DNA from: Aralia elata
Lineage: Eukaryota; Streptophyta; Magnoliopsida; Apiales; Araliaceae
Assembly: GCA_034770075.1 (NCBI GenBank)
Contig: CM068383.1
Location: forward strand, 48,813,222 to 48,877,221
Direction of reading: 5' to 3'
DNA: 64,000 bases
Position numbers and translations under genes: made by a program. The notes under the pieces were generated by a model. The model saw nothing but the letters and a program-made list of their open reading frames with translations. It was not told the origin of the DNA and ran no database searches. Below, in pieces: positions 54,458-64,000 of the stretch (its first letter is position 1; each line of letters begins with the position of its first letter).

Positions 54458-56991
54458 TGGAGTCCAACTTCATCGAAGCGGGTATCGTGGGAGAAAGCAT
54501 TAGTGCGTGTGCTATTCATGAGATCATAGTACCTAAGGAGGATAAGACGTTTAGCTTGTGCATCGATTTCGAATTGGTAAACAAGTATCGTTTTCTTTAC
54601 CTAGATAATATGCTTGATAAATTGCATAGTGCTTGTGTTTTATCTATGTTAGAAAATGACCATGTGATGTATATGCCTAATCAAATTAGTATGAGATATT
54701 GTGATAAATGGAAAGTTTTGTTAACACGTGAATTGTATAGATGGATAGTTATTTTTGTTAGATTAACTAATGCATCTAGTATGTTCATGAATTTATTAAA
54801 ACATGTTTTGCATGCTTCCATGGATAAATTTGTTGTTAGCTATTTTGATGGTAAAATCGTCTTTATCATAAACTATGGAGGATACTTGATATTTGTCGAG
54901 TTAGTTTATGAGCATGCGTTATATTCTCGTTGTTCTTACTATCATTTGGTAAATTCTCATTGTCAAAGTGCATATCTTCATAGAATTTATTCTAGTGATT
55001 ATTGTGGATATTTTTGTTTTCATCGTTTGTACTTGCATGAAACTCATTCTAGGGTTTTTTATTCACATGTTGCATTAGGTTTTGATGTTAATCAATCTTT
55101 ACATGAGTTGGCGTTAATTGATAATGGTAGTGATCATGATTATTCAGTAGAGAAATCTTCATTGCATGATTTGTTATCATTTGATAATGTCTTTCCAATA
55201 GAGTTGTTATCATTGCATGATTTTGAGAATGTTGTCTTGAATGGGAAAGAATTACTATCATTTGGTATTGACTTGAAAAGTGATTATCATCGGATTGGAT
55301 TGAGATATGGTTTACATACATGTTTAGTTAAATCGTTGGGATTAACTAATGTATTAAATGTTTTCAAATTAAATCATATTTTTCATTCTTTCATGGGAAA
55401 ATTCGTTGATATCTGTGTAGATGATACTTCGACTTTTGTTGACACTTGGAAACATTCTTTGGCATATGTGGAGTTTGATTGTGAGTATTCTAAGTATGCT
55501 AGTGAGTTTTTATCTTGTGGTGTTGGTTTTGATCTTTCAATTCCATTGATGTCGTTATTTGATTTTGCATTGGTTAATGTCAATGGGAAGGAAAAGGTTG
55601 AATTTGTTTTGCAGATTTGTGATGGGTTCATACTCATCGAGGAGAAAGGTTTAATTCGATTTGCAAATCAATTCGAACAATGCATGGAAAGTCTAAAGGG
55701 AAGTATTTTGGATTTTGTTCTAGTAGACTTTGCATGTGATTTTGAGTTATTTGATTTCTTTGTGATTAAACAAAAGGAACTTGTTGATTCGTTTGATTTT
55801 GTGTTTAATCCAGGAATTCAAGTAGGTTCGCAATGGCAGTTTGGGAAGTTTCAAAGATTGATATTTGATCCGGGTGCATTGAATTTGTTGTTGATACGGA
55901 TGATCGAGGTCATAAGATTTTCTTTTGATCCGGGAATTTGTCAAAGGGTGTATTTGAGAATGGGCAGGATCATAAGATTGATTTTTGATCCAGGGATTCG
56001 TGAATGGGAGTTTGTGCAACATGAAGAGTTCTACATGATGATATTTGATCCAGGAGGAGATAGAACTTTTCATTGTGTTATTTGCATTTATTTTATTACT
56101 TATGCATTTATGTTATTAGGTAGTAATTTTGTTTGCATTTTAGCTATAGTTGCTAATTCAGTTTGTTTTGATGTAGTTAGTAATTTGGAAGTATTTGGTT
56201 TACGTGTGGAAGAGCATCGTGTTGGTGTGGACAAGTTCTTGAGTAAAAGAGATCGAAAGATTAAGTTTCCAAGTTGTGTTACGAGGAGCTTGCAGGGTGT
56301 TATGCTGATTCGATCACTATTTGGAAAAAGATGTTTACAAGTTGTTCATGTCGATACGTCGGAGTTGCCAGATGTTGCTATGTTCTTTGCAGGAGTTGGA
56401 GTTTTTGATGATTATTTTTATTACTTTACTTGCATTGTTGATATTGTTTATATATTTCGTTTGCAAGATGAGTTTTGGGATTATGATTCGTTTGATGCTG
56501 TTAACTTAATTTGTTTTTATGTAGGATCAGATTTGTGGGAAAATCCTTTTCCAGAGGAGAGAATATCAGATTTGAGGACAAATCCTTTTCAAGAGGAGGG
56601 GAATGATGAGATCCTGACCAGGCTCGCATCAAGCATCATCGGCTCTGCTCAAGCTTCGAGGGTTCAACAAATGAATTCAAGTAATTGGGCTAGAATCTAC
56701 TCAAGGATGCTTACGTTAGAGTTCAATTCAAGTGAACCCCACAAAACAATGTATGGAACAATGGAAGTTGGTTCGAGGATGATTGGAGTGGGGTTTAAAG
56801 AGTTTGGAGATGTCATTTACACAGCTGTCACTTCGAGCTCAATTTCGATCTTAATCCATCTAGAATCTCGCAAATCACAAAGAATAAAAGTTGTAGATCT
56901 CGTCGAGCTCTTCGATTTGATAGGTGGCAGGTTCCGTAACTCTTCCCGAATCAAAAGTTATGGCCATTGTTTCCAAAGGACGTTGCGGTAG
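54457..56991 (+). CDS. ORF2 of element C: ~845-codon protein with two degenerate RT-like segments
   Basis: Uninterrupted from ATG at 54457 to a stop inside the 3' LTR. Residues 10-160 align by eye with a chromovirus RT palm (IIVPKEDKTFSLCIDFELVN, LDNMLDKLHSACVLSML, WKVLLTRELYRWIVIFVRLT, NASSMFMNLLKHVLHASMDK), but the catalytic YFDD is YFDG. Residues 270-325 are a second RT-like stretch (FGIDLKSDYHRIGLRYGLHT, LGLTN, FMGKFVDICVDDT). Residues 451-534 hold five F(D/N)PG motifs exactly 20 residues apart. A hydrophobic segment near 545-575 could span a membrane. The pre-LTR end reads DLRTNPFQEEGNDE. RNase H and integrase are absent. The function is unknown. Confidence 0.75.
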   Translation: MESNFIEAGIVGESISACAIHEIIVPKEDKTFSLCIDFELVNKYRFLYLDNMLDKLHSACVLSMLENDHVMYMPNQISMRYCDKWKVLLTRELYRWIVIFVRLTNASSMFMNLLKHVLHASMDKFVVSYFDGKIVFIINYGGYLIFVELVYEHALYSRCSYYHLVNSHCQSAYLHRIYSSDYCGYFCFHRLYLHETHSRVFYSHVALGFDVNQSLHELALIDNGSDHDYSVEKSSLHDLLSFDNVFPIELLSLHDFENVVLNGKELLSFGIDLKSDYHRIGLRYGLHTCLVKSLGLTNVLNVFKLNHIFHSFMGKFVDICVDDTSTFVDTWKHSLAYVEFDCEYSKYASEFLSCGVGFDLSIPLMSLFDFALVNVNGKEKVEFVLQICDGFILIEEKGLIRFANQFEQCMESLKGSILDFVLVDFACDFELFDFFVIKQKELVDSFDFVFNPGIQVGSQWQFGKFQRLIFDPGALNLLLIRMIEVIRFSFDPGICQRVYLRMGRIIRLIFDPGIREWEFVQHEEFYMMIFDPGGDRTFHCVICIYFITYAFMLLGSNFVCILAIVANSVCFDVVSNLEVFGLRVEEHRVGVDKFLSKRDRKIKFPSCVTRSLQGVMLIRSLFGKRCLQVVHVDTSELPDVAMFFAGVGVFDDYFYYFTCIVDIVYIFRLQDEFWDYDSFDAVNLICFYVGSDLWENPFPEERISDLRTNPFQEEGNDEILTRLASSIIGSAQASRVQQMNSSNWARIYSRMLTLEFNSSEPHKTMYGTMEVGSRMIGVGFKEFGDVIYTAVTSSSISILIHLESRKSQRIKVVDLVELFDLIGGRFRNSSRIKSYGHCFQRTLR

Positions 56992-57693
56992 GAAACACTC
57001 TAGCGCCTAAAGCGCTCCAGCCTTTGTATTTCAAGCGCCTAAAGCGCTTGTCATGGTGGATGATTCTGCAAGCCAGCGCCTAAAGCGCTCCAGCTAGTAC
57101 AAACCAAGCGCCTAAAGCGCTAGGGCCTGGGTATGGATTCTGAGGAAGGTTTTTGATCAGATTTAATGCAATCTTTTGGGGACCTTTTCCTATTCTATTG
57201 TAACTAGGATGTTTATTAGATATGATTTCTATTTCCATTCAAATTCTTATTTCCTTATAGGATTAGGGTTTCATCTTATTAGTATAAATAGGATACATGG
57301 CTTATGTATTAGCTTTTTTTAAGATACTTTTGATTAATAAAATTATTGTGAGATTCTTCTCATCTTTTGGTTCTTTAAGAATTCCTAGATTATTTTCTTA
57401 GTTTTCTTGAGGTTCAATTATCAACTTATCATACAACAAATCACAGTTGTGTGTGGCATTATTCTACCGCATCATTCAATCATACGGAGATTATCGTTTG
57501 AATTAAACGAGGGTCAAAGTGTTGTTGGTGTTCCATCTTTCACGCATTCAAATTACTTGATCGACTATTCCAAGGTTTATCGTCTACAAAAATAGGCGAG
57601 GGATTAAGGATTCGAAAGAGTTCCACCTTTATAACTTGCTAGAAACGATCCGGGCGACGACCACCTCACGCAAGCGTGCCGTGGAGTCTATCA
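56604..57693 (+). repeat. 3' LTR of element C
   Basis: 1090 bp, exactly the length of the 5' LTR, with few substitutions and the same palindrome cluster and TATAAATA. ORF2 ends 388 bases into it. Confidence 0.92.
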
Positions 57694-57972
57694 ATAACCA
57701 GCTTAAATTTATCTGCACTTCATGTATCTACACGATATATATATAATCATGTACATCATTCATTAGCCACATAGCAACATTTAGTATTAATTCTACTTAA
57801 CAATTCATAATCATTCATTTAACTTCGCTCCACTTTAATCGACACTTAACCCTTAGTTAGGTCTTAAACTTCGCTTTACATTGAATGTATAATGTTTATA
57901 AGTAAACCTTGTATAGGATAGCATAGCATGACCAAAAGAAAAGATTTACAAACAAGAAAATTTTTCATTTCT

Positions 57973-58129
57973 GCAATTCCCGCCGGGGCGAGAAAATTAC
58001 TACACAAAATTCTCGCCGGGGCGAGAAATTGCTTCACAAAATTCTCGCCGGGGCGAGAAAATCAGCCTATTGAGCTCGCCGGGGCGAGCTCCATGAATTC
58101 CAGATTCTGCAGTTCGCGAACTGCAGAAT
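57973..58129. repeat. CTCGCCGGGGCGAG palindrome cluster and a 26-bp perfect palindrome
   Basis: Within the long minus-strand LTR. TTCTCGCCGGGGCGAGAA or close variants recur about 40 bases apart (near 57980, 58010 and 58043), then a GAGCTCGCC-GG-GGCGAGCTC version lies near 58073. At 58104-58129 is a perfect 26-bp palindrome with two 13-base arms, ATTCTGCAGTTCG and its complement. Confidence 0.9.
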
Positions 58130-58149
58130 TTCCAACCTAAAACACGAAA

Positions 58150-59600
58150 TTTCTTCATTTTACCAGCAAATTAAAATTACCCAGTCACTATAACTTATAT
58201 ATGATCATTATCCAAACCCTCTAGCATGATTCTAACATCTTAAACAGCTCAAACAACCAATTTCAAGCCTCAAATATCAATATTCATGCTAGTTTTATAA
58301 AGTTTTACAATTTAGCGCAATTGATCACTACGGATTCGTTATTCAACCAAATTGATCCGTTCAACTTTCGTTGTTTTCGTTTTTAAACGCATAACAACAA
58401 TCCACCACCAATTTACAGATTATTACCCATATTCACATTTTTCTTCTCTGTAAATTTCTAAACTCTAATTAAACATAGTTTCATGGATTTCATTCAATCA
58501 AAATCGTTTATAAGGAACATATAATCAGAGTATCACAATCTAACAACATATATAACCAATTTCTGAACAAATTAATCATCAAGACCAATCATAGAGAACT
58601 AGTTTTAGAAAAAAATAAGAACTAGAAATAGAATTCACCTTTGATTATTCTAGGTTTAGATACACAACTAGGAGCTTGATTATCCTCCTTCTTTGATTCT
58701 ATAGGGTTCCTCTTCTTCTTCAATTTACAGAGTATTCTCTCCATTCCTCTCTTCCTCCCTTCTTCTGAGTTTTTTTTTACGTATAAACTAAAGCTTAGCA
58801 GTTATGCAAATCAAGGGGCTTAGTAGTTATAAACACCAAGGGTCACAAGGCCATGTTTGGCTGACCCTTTAAAACACCCTTTAATTTATTTTTATAAAAC
58901 TCTTACTATATGATACATTTGTCACACTTAAATTTAATTAAATACAAATAACCCTTCTTATTAATAATTCAATTATTCCATACCAATAAAATTATAACAA
59001 TTAATTTAGTCACACAAAAATATAATTTTTATTTAATAAATAATTTTGTTTAATAACATCATCTTTCACTTAATAAATAATTTTATTTAATAAAATTATT
59101 CATCCTCTCATTTAATAAATTACCAACATCTTATCAACATCCATGCATAATAAAATATGCATTAAGTATAAAAATATTTATTATCACTTTACTTAATATT
59201 CTCATGCAAATAAATTATCACACAATATTCTCATCAAATATTTATTTTATTAAATAAACATCCCAATTAAAATATTTATTTTACTCAATAAATATTTTAT
59301 CCATTTACGAAATTCACAATCGTAATACATTAATATGTAACATATTATTTTCTCGTTTTATCAAAACAAATATATATTTACATTAATTCACTATTTTAAT
59401 CAAGTGAATTATTCACATTATTATGAAATATAATCCATAACAATTTCTTTGCTAACAAGGCATAATAATTAAAATATATTATTTCACAATATAATTTTTA
59501 ACTTTCTAATATTCAGTAAATATCTTTTCGTAGCAATTTCCTTCGCTTCATTCAATAGTTTAATTAACTATTAAGCCTCTTCTCTCAAATACACGAACAT
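58150..59600 (-). other. Interior of the long gypsy LTR, no gene
   Basis: AT-rich LTR sequence with many AATAAATATTTATTTTA-type runs. There is no coding potential that I can support. Confidence 0.6.
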
Positions 59601-59760
59601 ATAATTCTCTTCACATCAAATCACATATTTCACAATACATATCACATATTTCACAATACATATCACATATGTACATATATTCAAACCCAAAACATCTCGT
59701 AACAAGAATTTTATTTATTAAATTCTTATTTAATAACTTCTGAAAATTCGGGTTGTCACA

Positions 59761-59826
59761 TCCTTCCCTCTTTATAAGGATTCCGTCCTCGGAATCAATG
59801 AAACCTCCCTTACTTGGTTTCCACAA
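59761..59826 (-). pseudogene. Last codons of a gypsy polyprotein and polypurine tract
   Basis: On the minus strand WKPSKGGFIDSEDGILIKREG runs into AAAGAGGGAAGGA and then the LTR start. This matches the end of gypsy polyproteins, whose last codons overlap the purine tract. The rest of the gene is not found upstream. Confidence 0.5.
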
Positions 59827-60044
59827 AAATCTCTTTCACAATTATCATTGAATAACTTCAACACATTACCTTAGCGTAGGTTTTATTTTATCACCTTCAC
59901 TTAAACTTGAAACACTTCGAGTATTATATATTCTTTAATCCTTTAACGCATTCACTTCCTTTCTCCAAGGATCATTGCATAACATACTCATTGTAATCAT
60001 AAGATATCTTGATTTAGCATCGCATAAATATTCGGGATATCACA
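59827..60044 (-). repeat. Probable LTR fragment of another minus-strand gypsy element
   Basis: On the minus strand GAAGAAGGGGTGAA at about 60045-60058 precedes TGTGATATCCCGAATATTT starting at 60044. That is a purine tract and LTR start resembling, but not equal to, the neighbouring LTR. The fragment stops near 59827. Confidence 0.4.
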
Positions 60045-60058
60045 TTCACCCCTTCTTC

Positions 60059-62316
60059 TAAGAATTTCGTCCTCGAAATTTTGATTTACTAATATTCGTT
60101 CCTTCCATTTAACGAAATGGACTTTACGTTAATCTCTACGTATTCATTGGGTTCTATACCAATTTCTTTCTGTAAGGATCTTTCTAGGATCGTTGCATTC
60201 TTCTCATCTTCCTCTTCTAAAAATTTCTCATCATTAGTCATCATCAACTAAATTTATCTCTTCTCTTTTTGAAATTTCATTCCTTTCTTGGATTTATTAA
60301 AATTTGTTTAACTCACTCATCACCACATGTTGCATTCTACGACTTACCCCTTCTTAAGGAATATTTTCCTTTCCACTTCCACCTTTCAAAAGAATAAGAA
60401 TCTTCTAAAATTGTTCAATAATTGGGAAGCAGTATGAAAAATTCAGGAATTTAAAGATACATTCAAAATCTCTCAATATTCTGCTGAGGAGTCGTAAAGA
60501 CTTGAACCTTGTCCTAGGTCATCAGATATTTCTACTGTAACCTTTAACAGTCAAAAGACTATGGACCATCTCTTCTCGTACTCCAGGTGATCAGCCTTTT
60601 GTACTATGTATTGTGTACATACATATTAACGTTATTGCGTATCCCCCATTACAAGGTTGGTTCACCTCAGACTTACTACAAATTCCGTACCAGAATAAAC
60701 TGGTTTGGCATAAAATCTCAAAGAATTCTTGAACTTCATAAACATCTTTCAATAGTTGTCTAGCCGAATCAATTAGCATAGACCTTGAACAACAATTCGG
60801 ACATTAGTCAAAACATTCTTTTAGCCAACTCAAATGGCATATATTTTCATAACTTAATAGAAAAAATAAAATTCTTTTATGACGTCATGATACCATACCG
60901 TCTTAACAGTACGTTGAGGATGCTGTTATTTTAGGACGTTGTCATGCTACATCATACCATAGTAGGCTGATGATCCATCGAGCACATCCAACACTAGGTT
61001 CAGTTGCATTGATAACTCCATCGTTCAAAATACATTTTGATAATTTCAAATCATTTTTATCTAGCTAAAACAATTAGCATAGACATACGAATAATAGCAC
61101 ATTTTAAAACTTATTGGTTCAAACATTGACCCAATATATTTTTGAGAACACAAAATTGTGAATATCAGCACGATGTCAATAAATTTCGAAAATCTAGCAT
61201 AGCTAGAAGAATTAGAATCTCCATTTTCTCCCCATCAACTTCAATCTTTTACTCCATTGCTGCATTACTCAATCATTCTCTCATTCTTCAATATCATCAA
61301 TGCTCTCTATACCATAACGTTTCTATACCCAATATAGTTCATCAAACTTACCACACTTTGGAAATTCAGGAACTTACCACAATAATATGGGTTTAGGAAC
61401 TTATCCTAGTCAGACCAAAATCGTCCATTCGCTGAGGGGTTCCACCATACGATTATGAGTCACGAACCTACCATAAATATGAGTTTTAAGAACCGTACAT
61501 AGTCTTAATATTCTCTAACTATCAAATATAAATATGAGAAAAAATCACCTTCTCGTCATATGTATATCGATAGCGTGACACCAATATTTCAATGATTATC
61601 AATACAGGAAACTAAGTGGTTGTCGAACCAACTTGACCACTAATCAATATAGGAAGCTGAGCGGTTGTTAAACCATGGACAAATCCCGTCCCATACCAGG
61701 ATTTGTTCAACTCAACCACTATATTAATATAGGAAGCTAAGTAGTTTTCAAACCAAGCACAAATTCTCGTCCCATACCAGGAATTGTACAACTCAGCCAC
61801 TAACATGAGTCCTCAATTGAAATCCCACCTAATTTCATCTTGCTCCTAACTTAACTCTTTTCTTGATACGAATTTCTCGTATTTCATCGTCCATAACCCC
61901 TCGTGAGTTTACCTTATACTATTTCATAGTACCATCTCTTTATAATGTCATGCTACAACCATTCAATCATTTAAGATCTTCTGACATTTTACAACTTTAG
62001 CAGATCACGTCGTGAACTCATTCTATCATCATCTCTTCTTACGATTCTTTCTTATCTCATGATCGTCTCATCGTACGATCTTCTTTATTCTTCTCTTTAA
62101 TCACGTTATCTTATGATTAATCAACTCAGGTGTTCTCTGTTCTTTTAGCTCTTCAGGTTCTTCTTTGAATCTAATCATTTTATCATAATCTTGTCTCACA
62201 TAGATTCTCTAAACTCTATTTGAGTTCATCCTTATCATTTATATTATTCTCATCTTATAAACATCGTCTATTTATTAACATCATCTTTATTACTGGAGTC
62301 AGGTAACTCCTAGTTC
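60059..62316. other. Unassigned, probably decayed retroelement
   Basis: AT-rich, no domain recognised. A ~105-base unit (AATATAGGAAGCT(G/A)AG, later CGTCCCATACCAGGA) is duplicated at about 61597-61803. The minus-strand frames over it (61612-61806) arise from the duplication. No LTR pair or gene is visible. Confidence 0.4.
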
Positions 62317-62539
62317 TTGTAATACCCTGAATATTTATGAGGCTTATAAATACGATCGTATATGGTTAGAGGTTAATTTAGTGACCTAAAACTGGGTATC
62401 GAGAAGTTTAAAATCTTAAACCCCAATGAGATTCAAATTTTGTATCATATGTGCTTAAATAAAGATCCAAATGATATTTTGAAGCAGGTGTTTTGTGATT
62501 ATATCGCGTAAACGATAAATTTGGTCAAATAAAATTTTT

Positions 62540-62745
62540 TTCGCCAAGCAGCTGTGTCGTGCTTACACGGACAAAATGATTTGTCGTGCTTCCAGCGAAT
62601 TCACCGAGAAACGTCCTGACAAATTATTTTTAGTAAGCTACTGTGTCGTGCTTCGAAATGACAAAGTGATTTGTCGTGCTTACGCCTTGTCGTGCTTACG
62701 CTTTGTCGTGCTTACGCTTTGTCGTGCTTACGCGCGGCACACGCC
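62540..62745. repeat. GTCGTGCTTACGC short repeat cluster
   Basis: About seven copies of (T)TGTCGTGCTT, the last four in tandem as a 15-16 bp unit TTGTCGTGCTTACGC. It lies about 180 bases upstream of the TATA box, as the palindrome cluster does in element C. One copy forms a TGTCGTG-CTTA-CACGGACA inverted repeat. Confidence 0.8.
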
Positions 62746-62922
62746 GGCTTACTCCTGGCACATGCTAGGTACTAAAGTGTAATTAATATAGGTACTAAAG
62801 TGTAATTAACCACTTTTTCTTAGCTTAAAGTGTAATTAACCTAGGTACCAAAGTGTAATAAGTCGGGTGCAAAGTGTAATAAGCCGAGCTCCTAACGTAC
62901 AATTAGCGAAACTTAGTTTTCC

Positions 62923-62930
62923 TATAAATA
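62923..62930 (+). promoter_or_regulatory. TATA box of the right-end LTR
   Basis: TATAAATA followed by GCAAGCTTAG and a transcript-like leader (CATTTCAAGAGCAGTTCAAG). Confidence 0.45.
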
Positions 62931-63136
62931 GCAAGCTTAGTTCTTCATTATTTCTTACCATTTCAAGAGCAGTTCAAGAGCAAAAACACTCTATATTTAT
63001 ATTCTGAGAGATATTGTGAGATAAAAATTACTTTCTAAGCATCGAAGCGCTACGCGATTGGAAGTAAAGCTAGCAACTACAAGAGGTATTACTCTAGTGG
63101 TTATTATTTTCATTCTTCTTTATATATTTAGTAAAA

Positions 63137-63490
63137 ATATACTTTTATAAGCAGTTATAATACCCAAATTATTTTATGTATATAGTACAAAAGTCCTATT
63201 TACAAGCAGTTATAATGTCCGATTTATTTCTCTTATATATTAGAAAATATACTTTTATAAGCAGTTACTATGCCCGATTTTCTTCAAATATTTAGTAAGA
63301 ATATTCATTTTATAAGCAGTTATAATGCTGAAATTATTTCAAGCCGAATATTCATTTTATAAGCAGTTATAATGCTCAATTTATTTTAAATATAGTTGAT
63401 GAATATTCATTTTATATGCAGTTATAATACTGAAATTATTTCATGTATATTAGAAGGAGTCTTATTTATATGCTGTTATGATACCCGAAA
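63137..63490. repeat. Tandem repeat, about seven ~55-bp units
   Basis: The TTATAAGCAGTTATAATGC core recurs about every 45-60 bases with AT-rich spacers. Copies degrade toward the right (TTATATGCTGTTATGAT). It lies downstream of the TATA box, hence probably transcribed. Confidence 0.8.
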
Positions 63491-64000
63491 TAAAACTTAA
63501 AAGATTTAATCGTTAAACGCTTATTTGTCTACATAAACTTATAATCGTGTAGGAATTACGACGAACGTTTAAACCGTTATATTAACTGTAAAAGATATAT
63601 GAGGCAAGTCTTCTAACCTTGTTATATTATGCAAGTATTATACATCTTGCTATCAATTATTGTGAAGTTATTGCTTCTTGTTCAGCATAACTTAAAAATG
63701 AATCATTGTTCATATATTAAAGCGGAAATTTGTTGTGTCAAACCAAATTATTTTGGTATAACATCTTATACTGAGTAAAATGAGACACCTTAGATGGAAG
63801 GTGATCTCGAAAGCCTTATGATAAGGTAGTGTGACGTCAATGGAATAAAATTAACATAAATGGCAGGATGATATGCATACTCCTAGGATATTGGTGAGGC
63901 TGATCACCTACCAGATATCCGAACTCAAATGGTTCTAAGTCCTTGAAGACTGATAGAACTAAATGAAATATATGGTTCCGGTACAGAACCCCCAGTTATA

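Larger units (their letters stand above)
51839..57693 (+). mobile_element. Gypsy element C: full-length, non-autonomous, 5855 bp
   Basis: Two 1090-bp LTRs (51839-52928 and 56604-57693) with TGATGAGATCC...GAGTCTATCA ends and a perfect TSD ATAAC (51834-51838 and 57694-57698). A primer site TGGTATCAGAG follows the 5' LTR, and the purine tract AAGAGGAGGGGAA precedes the 3' LTR. Inside are a gag frame and one long second ORF. RT is degenerate, and no protease, RNase H or integrase is recognised. Equal LTR length with few differences implies recent mobility, so other elements must supply the enzymes. Confidence 0.92.
51035..59760 (-). repeat. Long gypsy LTR (about 2.9 kb), split by element C
   Basis: On the minus strand it begins TGTGACAACCCGAATTTTC at 59760, right after a purine tract (AAAGAGGGAAGGA), and ends GGGGTCGTTACA at 51035. 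With element C (51839-57693 plus one TSD copy) removed it is about 2.87 kb. The purine tract marks it as the 3' LTR of a minus-strand element whose internal part starts at 59761. It contains GC-rich palindromes at 57973-58129. No partner LTR is in the window. Confidence 0.75.
62317..64000 (+). repeat. Start of another LTR (gypsy-like), cut by the window end
   Basis: Begins TGTAATACCCTGAATATTTATG, similar in form to the LTR start on the minus strand at 60044. It has a repeat cluster at 62540-62745, TATAAATA at 62923-62930, and a tandem TTATAAGCAGTTATAAT region at 63137-63490. The right end and internal region are not identified, so the element type is inferred. Confidence 0.45.

Noticed and set aside
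57735..57746. TATATATATATA as TATA box of the long minus-strand LTR
   Set aside because: Position relative to the palindromes would fit, but it is low complexity and several equally good AT-rich strings are nearby.
61612..61806. 64-codon minus-strand frame with a repeated SWYGT motif
   Set aside because: Arises from a ~105-bp DNA duplication; no supporting gene context.

Overview
The window is plant nuclear DNA, most likely from a eudicot. It is an intergenic landing zone filled by nested LTR retrotransposons. The evidence is plant Ty1/copia and Ty3/gypsy proteins, tRNA-primed LTR elements with 5-bp target duplications, GT-AG introns, and two fragments of ordinary plant genes: a PMT24-27-like methyltransferase pseudogene and one Remorin_C exon. 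I see no prokaryotic features, no tRNA or rRNA genes and no intact host gene.

Layout: 1-4872 is repeats, including a divergent ~165-185 bp repeat, 33-50 bp minisatellites and a 70-bp satellite of about 33 units. 4911-5303 is an LTR fragment. 6185-6740 is a copia relic. 6950-8428 is the methyltransferase pseudogene (minus strand). 9435-26918 is a complete 17.5-kb Tat/Ogre-type gypsy element on the minus strand (TSD ATTAT). It has a tRNA-Arg primer site, gag-pro-(intron)-RT-RNH-aRNH-IN, and an antisense block holding a three-exon plant-mobile-domain gene plus a second large ORF. Its 3' untranslated region carries a second array of the same 70-bp satellite found at the left end of the window. 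27524-35780 is a copia element (A) with near-identical LTRs and a broken polyprotein. 36247-36328 is a remorin exon stranded between elements. 37011-50382 is a second copia element (B, TSD ATGGC) with a badly decayed polyprotein; its 5' LTR is interrupted by a 5'-truncated chromovirus-like gypsy (38629-43189). 51035-59760 is a long gypsy LTR (minus strand) split by a 5.9-kb gypsy element C (51839-57693, TSD ATAAC). 59761-62316 is decayed retroelement and unassigned sequence, and 62317-64000 is the start of another LTR.

Most unusual contents: (1) Element C has two equal-length LTRs but encodes gag plus an uninterrupted ~845-codon ORF. That ORF contains two degenerate reverse-transcriptase-like segments and a 20-residue FDPG repeat, with no protease, RNase H or integrase that I can recognise. 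(2) The Tat element carries an intron-bearing antisense PMD gene. (3) Several unrelated LTRs each carry a private cluster of short GC-rich palindromes. (4) The same 70-bp satellite occurs as a long array and inside a retrotransposon 3' UTR. All identities come from reading translations and motifs; no database search was run.
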